Shown piece by piece: positions 17,910 to 27,169 of a stretch of 64,000 bases of DNA. The notes below the pieces were generated by a model that was not told where the DNA came from, ran no database searches, and saw only the letters and a program-made list of their open reading frames with translations. The stretch's first letter is position 1. Each line of letters starts with the position of its first letter. Made by a program: the position numbers and the translations under genes. The stretch is from Rhizobium sp. BK418 (GTDB taxonomy: Bacteria > Pseudomonadota > Alphaproteobacteria > Rhizobiales > Rhizobiaceae), in contig NZ_SLZK01000003.1 of NCBI RefSeq assembly GCF_004341105.1, positions 1 to 64,000 of the forward strand, read 5' to 3'.

Positions 17910-18797
17910 TTATTCCTCAAACAAGGCACGTTCCGTCGCGAATATTTTGGTGATGTATTCGGCAACGGTCCGGATCGGCAGATCCTTGCGATGCTGGCGG
18001 CGGGTAAGAAGCCAAATTTCTCGCGGCGGCGGGACAGGTTCGAGCGGGCAAAAACAAAGATCTCTCTCCGTGCGGCCAAGATAATGGGGCAGGAGCGCCA
18101 GACCGGCGCCCGCCTTGGCAGCCATTGCCTGGGATACCTGATTGTTGGCACGGAAGGACAGGCGTGCATGCGAAAAATGGCGGGCCAGCCAGACCGCCTC
18201 AGGCACATAGGCATTCACTTCGTCAAATCCGATGAAGACCGGCTCTGCGCCATCCTCGATCTGTCTGCAGATCTCCTGCGTTCCATAATAGCCGTAACCG
18301 ATCGTCGCGAGCTGCTTGGCGATCAGATCGCCGTCCTGTGGTTTTCCCAGGCGGATGGCGATGTCGGCCTCGTGGCGTTCGAGGCTGATGGTGCGCAAAT
18401 CTGTCGCAAGGTCGATATCGAGGCCTGGAAATTGCGTCGTGATCTTCGCCAGACGGGTGATCAGAAAACCTTGCGAAAGTGCAGGTGAGGCGTTGATGCG
18501 CACAAGGCCCTTCGGCGTGTCATCCTTCCAGCCGCGCCCGAGTGTTTGCACGGAGGCTTCCATATCGCTTGCAGCTGTCAGCGCGCGCGTTCCCGCAGAC
18601 GTCAGAACATACCCGTCCGGGCGGCGCTCGACGAGTTTTTCACCGAGCGTTTCCTCCAGTGAATGAAGCCTTCGGGCGATCGTCGCGTGGTTGACACGCA
18701 GGGTTCGGGCGGCTGCCGACAGGCTGCCGTGCCGTCCAAGGGCGAGAAAAACCCGGATGTCCTGCCAATCCGGCTCTGTGCGTTTTTTATCAGCCAT
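17910..18797 (-). CDS. LysR family regulator
   Basis: A 295-residue LysR-type regulator. The HTH is in residues 8-68 (FLALGRHGSLSAAARTLRVN, HATIARRLHSLE) and is followed by a periplasmic-binding-like effector domain. The ATG at 18797 is chosen over an in-frame TTG six bases upstream. It is divergent from the MBL-fold gene at 18877, with only 79 bp between them, so it probably controls that operon. LysR proteins of this type often sit beside SDR genes. It converges with the GntR gene. Confidence 0.88.
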   Translation of the reverse strand: MADKKRTEPDWQDIRVFLALGRHGSLSAAARTLRVNHATIARRLHSLEETLGEKLVERRPDGYVLTSAGTRALTAASDMEASVQTLGRGWKDDTPKGLVRINASPALSQGFLITRLAKITTQFPGLDIDLATDLRTISLERHEADIAIRLGKPQDGDLIAKQLATIGYGYYGTQEICRQIEDGAEPVFIGFDEVNAYVPEAVWLARHFSHARLSFRANNQVSQAMAAKAGAGLALLPHYLGRTERDLCFCPLEPVPPPREIWLLTRRQHRKDLPIRTVAEYITKIFATERALFEE

Positions 18798-18876
18798 TGG
18801 CAAAGAATAGCAAATTTTCCGCAGAAAGGAACGGGACTAGATAGGTGGCGACCCTCAGAACAGAAAGGTTGCCTAC

Positions 18877-19659
18877 ATGACATCTTCCAGTCTCAAGCTC
18901 ACGCTCGTCGGCGGGCCGACCGTGCTGATCGAATATGGCCTGTTCAGGCTTCTCACCGATCCAACCTTCGACCCGCCGGGCCTCTATAGGGAAAAGCCTG
19001 TGCGTTTCGAAAAGACGTCTGGTCCGGCCCTGTCGGCCAAGGAACTTGGCCGGCTGGACGCAGCCCTCCTTAGCCACGATCAGCACCTCGACAATCTCGA
19101 TAACGCCGGCCGGGCAATGCTGTCGACCGTGGGTACCACCTATACAACCAAGGCCGGAGCAGGGCGGTTGGGCGGCAATGCGCTCGGACTTGATCCGTTC
19201 GAAACCGTCACGCTGGAAGGCGCCGATGGTGAGCGGTTGCTGGTCACGGCAACGCCGGCCCGCCACGGCCCTGTCGGTATCGAGCCGATTTCGGGCGATG
19301 TCGTCGGTTTCGCGCTCGGCCGCGAAAAGCCGGGTGACCTTCTCTACGTGACCGGCGACACGGTCTGGTACGAGGGCACGGCCGAGGTCGCGCGGCTCTT
19401 TTCTCCCAAAGTCGTGCTGCTGTTTACGGGCGCAGCCGAGCCCCGTGGCCGCTTCCACATGACGATGGGCAGCGAGGACGCGCTGGAGGCGGCGCATGCC
19501 TTCCCGAACGCGCTGCTTGTGCCCGCGCACAACGAAGGCTGGGTGCACTTCCGCGAAAATCAGGACCAGCTCGCACACAGCTTTTCCGTCTTCAATCTCG
19601 AGGACCGCCTGAGGCTCTTCGAAAAAGGCAAACCGCTCACTGTCGACGTGACGGCCTGA
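18877..19659 (+). CDS. Metallo-beta-lactamase-fold hydrolase
   Basis: A 260-residue protein of the UlaG-like MBL superfamily. The metal motif is SHDQHLDNLD near residue 66, a variant of HxHxDH in which the first His is followed by Asp-Gln. A conserved ARHGP lies near residue 128, with TGDTVWY and a C-terminal AHNEGW. It has no signal peptide and the start carries GAAAGG upstream. It is the first gene of a rightward run with an SDR, a tautomerase and a nitronate monooxygenase. The substrate is unknown. Confidence 0.82.
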   Translation: MTSSSLKLTLVGGPTVLIEYGLFRLLTDPTFDPPGLYREKPVRFEKTSGPALSAKELGRLDAALLSHDQHLDNLDNAGRAMLSTVGTTYTTKAGAGRLGGNALGLDPFETVTLEGADGERLLVTATPARHGPVGIEPISGDVVGFALGREKPGDLLYVTGDTVWYEGTAEVARLFSPKVVLLFTGAAEPRGRFHMTMGSEDALEAAHAFPNALLVPAHNEGWVHFRENQDQLAHSFSVFNLEDRLRLFEKGKPLTVDVTA

Positions 19660-19706
19660 GCATCTCATACGTGGCGCAAAGCGCCTATCTTCCAAGGAGA
19701 CATATC

Positions 19707-20420
19707 ATGAGCAATGAACAGAAAGTTGCAATCATTACCGGTGCTTCGCAGGGTATCGGCGCCGGCATTGTCCAAGCCTATCGCAACGAAGGCTATGCGG
19801 TCGTCGCCAACTCCCGCAACATTCAGCCCTCGTCAGATGAAGGCACCGTCGCGGTACCCGGCAATATCGGCGATCGCGCAGTAGCGGAGAAGGTGGTCAA
19901 GACCGCTGTCGAGCGTTTCGGTCGCGTCGATACACTGGTCAACAATGCCGGTATCTTCGTCGGCAAGCCGTTTACCGACTATACGGTCGAAGACTTCAAC
20001 AACGTGATCAATGTGAACGTCGGCGGCTTCTTCCATATCACGCAGTTCGTCCTTGTGCAGATGGCGAAGCAGGGCCACGGGCACATCGTTCAGGTCACCA
20101 CTGCCCTTGTGGACCAACCGCTCGCTAACGTTCCCTCAGGTCTTGCGACGCTGACCAAGGGCGGGCTCGATGCCGTCACCCGCGGGCTTGCTATCGAATA
20201 TGCCAAGAGTGGTATCCGCGTGAATGCAGTCGCACCCGGCATCATCCGTACGCCGATGCACGCTCCGGAAACGCATGATTTCCTGAGCGCGCTGCATCCG
20301 GTCGGCCGGATGGGTGAGGTCAGCGAAATCGTCGACGCCGTGCTCTATCTCGAGCATGCCGGCTTCGTAACCGGCGAGACGCTGAATGTCGATGGCGGCC
20401 AGCACGCCGGCCGTTGGTAA
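19707..20420 (+). CDS. SDR family protein lacking the catalytic Tyr
   Basis: A 237-residue classical SDR. The cofactor motif TGASQGIG is at residues 11-18 and NNAG at 79-82, with a good C-terminal GETLNVDGGQ. The active-site helix reads SGLATLTKGG: Lys151 is present, but the residue four before it is Ala147 rather than Tyr, and Thr131-Thr132 replace the usual Ser. It may use a different acid or act as a binding or regulatory protein. AAGGAGA precedes the ATG at 19707. It is co-directional with the MBL and tautomerase genes. Confidence 0.85.
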   Translation: MSNEQKVAIITGASQGIGAGIVQAYRNEGYAVVANSRNIQPSSDEGTVAVPGNIGDRAVAEKVVKTAVERFGRVDTLVNNAGIFVGKPFTDYTVEDFNNVINVNVGGFFHITQFVLVQMAKQGHGHIVQVTTALVDQPLANVPSGLATLTKGGLDAVTRGLAIEYAKSGIRVNAVAPGIIRTPMHAPETHDFLSALHPVGRMGEVSEIVDAVLYLEHAGFVTGETLNVDGGQHAGRW

Positions 20421-20477
20421 GCAAGGGAGGCAACGGGTGGAGCGCTCTACAGCGACCGTCCTTCAAGGAGAACGACA

Positions 20478-20717
20478 ATGCCTTATGTGAATATCAAGGT
20501 GACGCGTGAAGGCACGGCTCCCGGCGCAAGCAGCACCACGCTGGAGCAGAAAGCAGCCCTCATCAAGGGCGTCAGCGATCTGCTCTTCGACATCATGGGC
20601 AAGCCGCATGACAGTACCTTCGTCGTCATCGATGAAATCGAGATGGAGAGCTGGGGTGTGGGCGGCCTGCCTGTGCCAGAATATCGCAAGCAGCTTGCGC
20701 AAAAGGCTGCGAAATAG
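20478..20717 (+). CDS. 4-oxalocrotonate tautomerase family protein
   Basis: A 79-residue tautomerase. After Met removal the N-terminal Pro (PYVNIKVTREG) is the family's catalytic base. It is a little longer than canonical 62-residue 4-OT, as in DmpI-like members. It follows the SDR by 57 bp with a good AAGGAGA site. Its partner genes (SDR, nitronate monooxygenase) suggest handling of an enol or nitro compound, but the role is unknown. Confidence 0.86.
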   Translation: MPYVNIKVTREGTAPGASSTTLEQKAALIKGVSDLLFDIMGKPHDSTFVVIDEIEMESWGVGGLPVPEYRKQLAQKAAK

Positions 20718-20786
20718 AAATAGTGTGGTGGCGGCCGCAAGGCCGTCATTCGCTTTGCGGGCAATGAAATGCAGAGGCATCGTGTC

Positions 20787-21842
20787 ATGGGTAACTGGCA
20801 GGACAATCGTATCATCGAGCTTTTCGGTATCGAGCTTCCCATCATTCAGGCACCGATGGCGGGTGCGACCACGGCTGAGATGGTTATCGCGGTGAGCGAA
20901 GCCGGCGGCCTCGGGTCACTTCCTGCTGCATTGCTGACGATCGAGCAGACGAAAGCGGCTCTCGACCGGATACGCTCGGCGACATCCAAGCCGATCAATG
21001 TGAATTTCTTTGTGCACGCCAATCCGGCAGCCGATCCCGTTGCCCAGATGCGGTGGCGCACCGTGCTTACACCTTATTATGTCGAACTGGGGCTCGATCC
21101 TGCCGCACCGCTTCCAGCGGCGGGACGGGCGCCGTTCGATAATGATTATTGTGTGCTCGTGGAAAGCTACCGTCCCGAAATTGTCAGCTTCCATTTCGGA
21201 TTGCCGGCGCCGGATCTGCTGGAGCGCGTGCGGCGCACCGGCGCGAAGATCATCGCTTCGGCAACGACCGTTGCGGAGGCGCGCTGGCTGGTGGAGCGTG
21301 GTGTCGATGCGGTCATCGCCATGGGACTGGAAGCCGGCGGACACCGGGGCAATTTCCTTGATCACGACATGATAACGCAGGTTGGTACGATGGCGCTCGT
21401 GCCGCAGATCGTCGATGCCGTCTCTGTGCCGGTCATCGCGGCTGGCGGCATCAGCGACCGACGGGGTGTCCGCGCTGCCTTCGCACTCGGCGCGTCCGCC
21501 GTTCAGGTGGGTACGGCCTATCTGCTCACGCCGGAAGCAAGGATCGCCGCCTTCCATCGCGAGGCGTTGAAATCGGCGCGGGACGACAATACCGCCTTGA
21601 CCAACATTTTCACCGGTCGTCCGGCACGCGGCATCGTCAACCGTATCATGCGGGAGATCGGCCCGCTGTCGCAGACCGCACCGGCGTTCCCGACCGCCGG
21701 CGGTGCGCTTGCGCCGCTGAGGGCGGTAACTGAAAAGGAAGGAAGGTCGGATTTCAGCAATATGTGGGCTGGCCAGGCCGCAAGCCTTGCTCGCGAAATG
21801 TCGAGCGCCGAGCTGACGCGATATCTCGTCGAAGCCGATTAG
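20787..21842 (+). CDS. Nitronate monooxygenase / 2-nitropropane dioxygenase family
   Basis: A 351-residue FMN-dependent TIM barrel. The N-terminal PIIQAPMAGATTAEM is at about residues 18-32, GLEAGGHRG near residue 187 carries the catalytic His and FMN phosphate site, and GGISDRRGV near 222. It removes nitroalkanes such as propionate-3-nitronate in relatives. The start at 20787 has GAGGCA upstream; an ATG 18 bp earlier is possible. It is the last gene of the rightward run and ends 38 bp before the convergent MscS gene. Confidence 0.85.
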   Translation: MGNWQDNRIIELFGIELPIIQAPMAGATTAEMVIAVSEAGGLGSLPAALLTIEQTKAALDRIRSATSKPINVNFFVHANPAADPVAQMRWRTVLTPYYVELGLDPAAPLPAAGRAPFDNDYCVLVESYRPEIVSFHFGLPAPDLLERVRRTGAKIIASATTVAEARWLVERGVDAVIAMGLEAGGHRGNFLDHDMITQVGTMALVPQIVDAVSVPVIAAGGISDRRGVRAAFALGASAVQVGTAYLLTPEARIAAFHREALKSARDDNTALTNIFTGRPARGIVNRIMREIGPLSQTAPAFPTAGGALAPLRAVTEKEGRSDFSNMWAGQAASLAREMSSAELTRYLVEAD

Positions 21843-21879
21843 CAAGAGATGCTGCCGCAAACGAGGAAGCCGAGGTGTC

Positions 21880-23820
21880 TCAGCCTTCGGCCGCGCCGGC
21901 GGCCTTCGCCTGCTGGGCGGTGCGCAGCGTGGTTGCTGCAGCTGCAGCGCCATTCTTGTCGTCGCCGCCGACTTGCACCATCGGCTGAGCAAATTCGATG
22001 CCGTTATTCTGGAAGGCTTCACGAATCTTAGCGTAGGCCTTGCGGCGGATATAGGTTTGCATGCCAGGCACCGTCGTCATGGCGAAGCTCAGGACGATGC
22101 CGTAATCGCCGAATTCCTCGACACCCTTCATCTTGAGCGGTTCGATGAAAAGCGGGCCGACCTCTTCATCTTCCTTCAATTCCGTGCCGATGGCCTTGGT
22201 GATTTTGCGCGCCTTGTTGATATCGGTGTTGTAGGCGACAGAGATGCGGAATTTGTCGATCACCCAATCGCGGCTCATGTTTTCCACCGCGCCGAGTTCT
22301 CCGAAGGGCACAGTGAAGACGGGGCCGCGATGGTGGCGCAGGCGTACCGAGCGTAAGCTGAAGCCTTCCACCGTTCCCTTGTAGTTCTTCGCCTGAATAT
22401 ATTCGCCGACGCGGAAGGCATCGTCGAACATGTAGAAAACGCCGCTGATGATGTCCTTAACGAGAGTCTGCGAGCCGAAGCCGATGGCTACGCCGAAAAT
22501 GCCGGCGCCAGCAATCAGCGGGCCGATCTCCACGCCGAGCTGAGAGAGCACGATAAGGGCGGCCATAACGGCGACCATGACCGCAAGCGCATTTCGGAAG
22601 ATCGGCAATAACGTCCGGAATCTCGCACGCTTCGCGGCTTCGGCCGGAGCAAGACCGGTCGCGTCCCCAGACGTCTTGATAGTGCGGTCGATCCAGCCTT
22701 TTGCTAGCTGCCAGAGAAGATCGGCAATCAAGAGCACGATGACGCCTTTCAGGAGCCCATTGAGGATGGCCGATATCGTCGTGTTCTGATTTGCAAGCGA
22801 ACTTGGGTTGAAGCGCCAAACCAGAGCCAACCAGCCAGCAGCGAGCGCGATGACGATTGCCCGGCTGCCGCGCACAAGCAAAATGCTTTTGGGGCTTTCG
22901 GGCGGCGTCGATGTGAGCGTTGCTGCAGCCTTGCCGACGGCACGCAAGAGATCGGGCACGACGAGCGCATAAATGCCGATCCAAAAGGCGCCCTTCAGGC
23001 CCAGGCACCAGAGAAGCCAGAGGAGACCAAGAAAGACAGTGAGGCCAGTCTTAACAACGAACGAGTGGGCCAATGCTGACCAGACCGCTTCGATCGCGAG
23101 TGCCAGCAGCAGAACCGAGAAGCAGTAGGAGATGGCCTCGGTGACCGCAGGATCGATGCCAAGCGGTGCTCCCAACGATGCGGTCGCTCCCGCAAACAAT
23201 GCGATGCCGAGAAAAATCCGGGCACGCACGGCGAGCGCGGGACGATTGCTTTCCACGAGGCCGATCAGCACCGCGCCGAGACGGTAGACGATGAAGGCGA
23301 CGAGATAGGCGAGGAGCACAAGCCGGGCAAGTGGCGGCCATTCAACGGCAAAGAAGATGATCGCAACGACGACCGCAAAAATCCCGACTGGAAGAAGGCG
23401 GGCGACCGGACCAATCGATGGAGACCGGGCGCGTCTATAGAGCCATTCGGCAGCAGCGCCGAGGGCGATCAGTCCCGAAAAAATCAGGAAGATGGGCGCA
23501 TAGCCGTGCGAAATGGCATCCTGGCGGGCACGTGCGGCGCCTTGGGAGACTTCGGAGGGAATGCGTGGAATCGCGGCCAGAATGCCGTCGATACGCGCCC
23601 GTGCCTTCGTTTCCCACGCAGCAAATTCCGACGGTTCTGCAGCGGCTGCAGCCGTTGCGTCCTGCTCTTTTTTCCGGCTTTCCAGCCAGGTCTGGATCTC
23701 GGGATCCTGCAGCAAGCCTATCAGCTGGTCGATCTTCTGCTGGGGTGGTGATGGTGCGGTTTGCGCTGTCGCCGAGGTCATGACGAGAAGAGCCAGAAGA
23801 AATACCGCCAGCCTGATCAT
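21880..23820 (-). CDS. MscS-family mechanosensitive channel with long N-terminal part
   Basis: A 646-residue inner-membrane protein. A signal peptide (ending AQTA near residue 21) is followed by a soluble periplasmic segment and then about nine to ten membrane helices. The MscS core includes a pore-lining helix rich in Gly-Ala (GPLIAGAGIFGVAIGFGSQT) and a beta domain with FRVGEYIQ and SLRSVRLRHH. It should release solutes under osmotic downshock. The length and multi-helix N-terminus resemble the larger MscS relatives rather than MscS itself. The promoter has an inverted pair of the 18-bp element. Confidence 0.9.
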   Translation of the reverse strand: MIRLAVFLLALLVMTSATAQTAPSPPQQKIDQLIGLLQDPEIQTWLESRKKEQDATAAAAAEPSEFAAWETKARARIDGILAAIPRIPSEVSQGAARARQDAISHGYAPIFLIFSGLIALGAAAEWLYRRARSPSIGPVARLLPVGIFAVVVAIIFFAVEWPPLARLVLLAYLVAFIVYRLGAVLIGLVESNRPALAVRARIFLGIALFAGATASLGAPLGIDPAVTEAISYCFSVLLLALAIEAVWSALAHSFVVKTGLTVFLGLLWLLWCLGLKGAFWIGIYALVVPDLLRAVGKAAATLTSTPPESPKSILLVRGSRAIVIALAAGWLALVWRFNPSSLANQNTTISAILNGLLKGVIVLLIADLLWQLAKGWIDRTIKTSGDATGLAPAEAAKRARFRTLLPIFRNALAVMVAVMAALIVLSQLGVEIGPLIAGAGIFGVAIGFGSQTLVKDIISGVFYMFDDAFRVGEYIQAKNYKGTVEGFSLRSVRLRHHRGPVFTVPFGELGAVENMSRDWVIDKFRISVAYNTDINKARKITKAIGTELKEDEEVGPLFIEPLKMKGVEEFGDYGIVLSFAMTTVPGMQTYIRRKAYAKIREAFQNNGIEFAQPMVQVGGDDKNGAAAAATTLRTAQQAKAAGAAEG

Positions 23821-23875
23821 TCGCTATGTCTCCATTTCATGGAGGAAGGATGAGCACAGCCGATACGTTTATGGG

Positions 23876-23948
23876 AGTACGTTACTGTAAACTCCGGCGT
23901 AAAGTCGAGGAGAAGCGTAAATGGCAGCGGATTTACGGCAACGTACTT
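23876..23948. repeat. Inverted pair of the TACGTTACYGTAAA element (mscS promoter)
   Basis: GTACGTTACTGTAAA at 23877-23891 and its near-inverse ATTTACGGCAACGTACTT at 23931-23948 face each other. Between them are two GCGTAAA half copies (23897 and 23915). The near copy is 56 bp ahead of the mscS start. The same arrangement recurs at 24375-24436 and a single copy at 27170. This is best read as an operator for an unknown regulator. Confidence 0.75.
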
Positions 23949-24148
23949 CCATCTTGCCCCTGCCATTTTACAATCGACGGGACGAACAGGAGCCCGGATC
24001 TCCAATGGCTACGGAAGAAGACATCAGGCGGAACGGTACGGAAACTGCACAGCGTGCGAAGTATCGTCGGCGGAGGCCAGGGCGGAACTCGAACACGAAT
24101 TCTGTCCGATCCCAGATTCCATGCTACGGAACGACAGCGAGTGATCCT

Positions 24149-24269
24149 CCGGTTCGTGACCGGAATCTTGTCGATCCAGAAACCATCGACCTTCACGGGT
24201 GGGCGGGCGCCTCCTTCGGAGGTGATCGTTCGATCCGATCGTGACGGTTCGTCTGGGAATCCAAATCAT
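24149..24269 (-). pseudogene. Remnant of a formylglycine-generating-enzyme (SUMF1/FGE) gene
   Basis: On the minus strand one frame reads MIWIPRRTVTIGSNDH from 24269, and another reads VKVDGFWIDKIPVTNR around 24200-24149. Both match the N-terminal pattern of the FGE-sulfatase domain (a WIPGGxFxMGS element, then VDGFWIDxxPVTNRxF) in the right order. They lie in different frames, and the intervening PEEAP-like stretch is scrambled. The rest of the roughly 300-residue domain is missing. It cannot make a working enzyme. Sulfatase genes are not present nearby. Confidence 0.7.
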
Positions 24270-24374
24270 GCCTTCGGGTGCCGCGTTCGAAGCTGTGCGT
24301 CGCCAAATGCCAGCCATGCCATCGTCACCTCCGGGGTGTGAGCTGGAAGCTTCGCGCGTCGGCACAGAAGACGG

Positions 24375-24436
24375 AAGTACGTTACCGTAAATGCGCTTGT
24401 ATGAGATGGGCAGCGTAAATTTACGGTAACGTACTT
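24375..24436. repeat. Inverted pair of the TACGTTACCGTAAA element (porin-like gene promoter)
   Basis: AAGTACGTTACCGTAAAT at 24375-24392 and its exact inverse at 24419-24436 are separated by 26 bp. That interval ends in a GCGTAAAT half copy at 24413. The near copy ends 51 bp ahead of the outer-membrane protein start, the same offset and gene-relative orientation as for mscS and the hydrolase. The full 18-bp identity between copies argues for a functional binding site. Confidence 0.78.
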
Positions 24437-24486
24437 GTTTGCCGGATCGTGCCTGTGTCTTGATGCCTCATGGATATCGGAGGGAC

Positions 24487-25302
24487 ATGATGGGCCGTAT
24501 AAGGTTCACGCCTTGCTTGCTGGCGCTATCGTTTGGCCTTTCTGGCATGATCGGCACTGCCGGCGCGCAGGAGGCCGACAGCGATCTTGCCAAGAAACTC
24601 AGCAATCCAGTCGCTTCGCTGATCAGCGTTCCCTTCCAATTCAACTACGATCGTGGCTTCGGCCCTGAGGATGGCAACCGCGAGACGCTCAACATCCAGC
24701 CCGTGATACCGTTTTCCATCAACGAGGACTGGAACGTCATATCGAGAACCATTCTGCCGGTGATCTGGCAGAACGATATTGCGGGCTCCTCCGGCCACCA
24801 GTTCGGCATCGGCGATATCACACAGAGCTTCTTCTTCTCTCCCAAGCAGCCCGGACCTAGCGGGCTGATCTGGGGCATCGGCCCGGTCTTTCTTATTCCG
24901 ACAGCCACGGACGAATTGCTGGGGAGCGGCAAATGGGGTGCGGGGCCGACCGCAGTGCTGCTGAAACAGGACGGTCCCTGGACCTATGGCATCCTTGCCA
25001 ATCACATCTGGTCCTTTGCAGGCCAGAGCGACAGGGCGGACGTAAGTTCGACCTTCCTGCAGCCTTTCCTCTCCTACACAACGAAAAATGCATGGACCTT
25101 CACGCTCAACACGGAGAGCACCTATGACTGGGAAGCCAACCAGTGGTCCGTGCCAATCAACCTGCAGGCTTCGAAGCTTTTGAAATTTGGCCAGCAGCCG
25201 GTCAGCCTTACCGCCGGTGTTCGCTATTGGGCCGACGCGTCCGATAACGGGGCCGAAGGCTGGGCGTTCCGCGTCGGCATGACGTTCCTGTTTCCCAAAT
25301 AG
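24487..25302 (+). CDS. Outer-membrane beta-barrel (transporter-like) protein
   Basis: A 271-residue precursor with a Sec signal peptide ending in AGAQ near residue 23. The mature part has alternating aromatic beta strands, repeated Trp/Tyr-rich segments and a C-terminal strand with aromatic residues (FRVGMTFLFPK). It resembles the family often called MetA-pathway or neutral transporter barrel proteins. GGAGGGAC precedes the ATG at 24487. An inverted pair of the 18-bp element is just upstream. It may be a small channel, and the substrate is unknown. Confidence 0.72.
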   Translation: MMGRIRFTPCLLALSFGLSGMIGTAGAQEADSDLAKKLSNPVASLISVPFQFNYDRGFGPEDGNRETLNIQPVIPFSINEDWNVISRTILPVIWQNDIAGSSGHQFGIGDITQSFFFSPKQPGPSGLIWGIGPVFLIPTATDELLGSGKWGAGPTAVLLKQDGPWTYGILANHIWSFAGQSDRADVSSTFLQPFLSYTTKNAWTFTLNTESTYDWEANQWSVPINLQASKLLKFGQQPVSLTAGVRYWADASDNGAEGWAFRVGMTFLFPK

Positions 25303-25484
25303 GGATGGGCATAGCGCTGCTGTCAGGCAAGCTCTCTTCTGTCAGGCGCGGTCGGATGGAGCGGCGGCAGTACCAATCGTTTTTTCTCGTCGATCAGCAT
25401 GCCTCGCCAACCAATCGGCGATGGTTCGATATCCGAGCTCGCAGGCCCAAGACTGAAGGGCGGAGGCGCGGTGAAGAAGTCGGG

Positions 25485-25903
25485 TACGAAGACTTCGTCC
25501 CGGTTGAGCCGCATGATTGCGGCTTCCGATTGTTCGTCGGGATAGCAGACCTCGACATGCATGAGGAAACGGTCGAGCTGCGCTTCGAGCAGCGGATAGG
25601 TGCCCTCCTGCTCTATCGGTTTTGCGTCGCCATGACCATGAAGAGGCAGGCAGCGGATAGCTTTTGCCGCCGACGGTGACCTGTCGTTCCTCCATCGCCT
25701 CGAGCAGGGCCGATTGCACTTTGGCGGGCGCGCGGTTGATCTCGTCGGCGGGATGAGATTGGCGAAAATCGGTCCTTGCTGAAACTTGAATTCGCCCTTG
25801 CCGCCTTCGCACGCGCGACAGTTCTGAATCGAGTTTTTTTGGCCAGGCTCTTGATTGCCCGCGTCTTCGCAAGACCTGGCAGACCTTCGACGAGCAGGTG
25901 GCG
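25485..25903 (-). pseudogene. Degraded MoxR-type AAA ATPase gene
   Basis: Reading leftward from 25903 the DNA encodes [19 protein letters not shown] (P-loop region), then [17 protein letters not shown], then [19 protein letters not shown] and [13 protein letters not shown], then FMVMATQN and [19 protein letters not shown]. These are consecutive MoxR motifs, but they fall in at least four successive frames. A run of A residues near 25833 and single missing bases elsewhere explain the shifts, and about 20 codons after the P-loop helix are lost. The remnant fills the gap between the outer-membrane gene and the hydrolase gene. Confidence 0.85.
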
Positions 25904-27115
25904 TTACTGTGTCAGTGGCTCGGATTCCGGGTCGGAGTGCAGCGTATCTTCAACCTTCACCGGCTTTGCGGCGACCGGCGGATGTTCCACGATCGCCAGC
26001 GGGGCCGCGACGGCCGTGCCTGCGACCTTGCCCACCGTTTGCACCGTGCCGCCGACGACGGCGGCGACACCATCGCCGAGGGTTATATTGGAATCCGTCA
26101 GCGGCTGGCCAGTCATCAGCCGCTGGCCGATCAACTGTACGATCTCGGGGCTTTCGGCAAACTTACCATGGTTGAGCTTATCACCGGTGTTGACCTTGGT
26201 CAGGTCGATCGCGGTAATGCCTGCCTCTTCCAGCTTGCTGCGATAGGGCTCCTTCGATGGGTCAATGGCACCGAGCCGGGATACTTTGCCGGTGATCAAG
26301 CTGGAGACCGCCAGAGCCCGATCGTCCTGAGAAACGAAGATCGTGAATTTCGGATGTGGCGTGCCCATCTCCACGAATTGCTTGGCAAAGACCTGGATGT
26401 CGATATCGGGCGAGGCAAGAATGACGTCGCGGATCTTGGGATTCACATGCCCGTCGCGGATGCCCATCTGGCGCAGGGATTCCATCGCAAGCCAGGTCCC
26501 CATGGAATGGGCAAGGATGGTGATATCTTTGACGCTCGGATCCTGCGCGAGAATCCGCAGTGCCTGTTCGAGCGCTGTGCGCGAATAATTCGTGCTTTCC
26601 TTGTCGTATTCATAGGCTGTCAGCCGGGCGCGCGATGGCCAGGTGAAAAGGACCGGCGTGGCCTTCATACCGCTGTCGTGAACGATTTGGGCCAGCCGGA
26701 AGACTGAATCCTCATAGGTATTGTTGAAGCCATGCACGAAGACGAGAGCATGACCGTCTACGAGATGCTGTTTGAACCAGGCACGTCCCTCCGTTCGCGT
26801 ATCGAGTGGCTCGACACGCGTAACGGCGAAATCGGTCGCTGGGTTAGGCGGCAGCCGCTCGGGCCATTGAACCGTGCCGGCCGCACGCTTCGGCGGAATG
26901 GAAATGGCGATGTCCGTCAGGTAGGGCTTGGGACTCCGCTCACCATTAAAAAGCGTTGCAGGATCGCCGGATGGCTGGCGCGTCGTAGCCACCAGCATCT
27001 CGACCTGCGAGGTTTTCGGAGTCTTGGCTGTGAGCGCAACAGGAGTCATCACCCCGGTCGGATGGCCGCAACCTGCAAGTACCGAAAGTCCGGCGAGGAG
27101 AATGCGTCTCGGCAT
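25904..27115 (-). CDS. Lipoprotein alpha/beta hydrolase (DUF900 type)
   Basis: A 403-residue protein with a lipoprotein signal (LSVLAGC lipobox, Cys near residue 16), so it is likely anchored in the envelope. The hydrolase core has [10 protein letters not shown] near the oxyanion region and the nucleophile elbow AHSMGT, as in DUF900 esterases. The C-terminal 100 residues are Ala/Val/Pro-rich with no recognised fold. AGGAAA precedes the ATG at 27115. A copy of the 18-bp element lies 55 bp upstream, so it should belong to the same regulon as mscS and the porin-like gene. Confidence 0.82.
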   Translation of the reverse strand: MPRRILLAGLSVLAGCGHPTGVMTPVALTAKTPKTSQVEMLVATTRQPSGDPATLFNGERSPKPYLTDIAISIPPKRAAGTVQWPERLPPNPATDFAVTRVEPLDTRTEGRAWFKQHLVDGHALVFVHGFNNTYEDSVFRLAQIVHDSGMKATPVLFTWPSRARLTAYEYDKESTNYSRTALEQALRILAQDPSVKDITILAHSMGTWLAMESLRQMGIRDGHVNPKIRDVILASPDIDIQVFAKQFVEMGTPHPKFTIFVSQDDRALAVSSLITGKVSRLGAIDPSKEPYRSKLEEAGITAIDLTKVNTGDKLNHGKFAESPEIVQLIGQRLMTGQPLTDSNITLGDGVAAVVGGTVQTVGKVAGTAVAAPLAIVEHPPVAAKPVKVEDTLHSDPESEPLTQ

Positions 27116-27169
27116 AACTGTTTCCTGGTTTCACCGGAATGGCACCATAGGCCTCACGCGTGCGCGTGG

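Noticed and set aside
24070..24115. Sequence resembling a tRNA T-arm and acceptor end on the minus strand (TTCGAGTTCCGCCCTGGCC)
   Set aside because: No matching acceptor, D or anticodon stems can be drawn upstream, and the flanking DNA reads as a degraded FGE gene instead.
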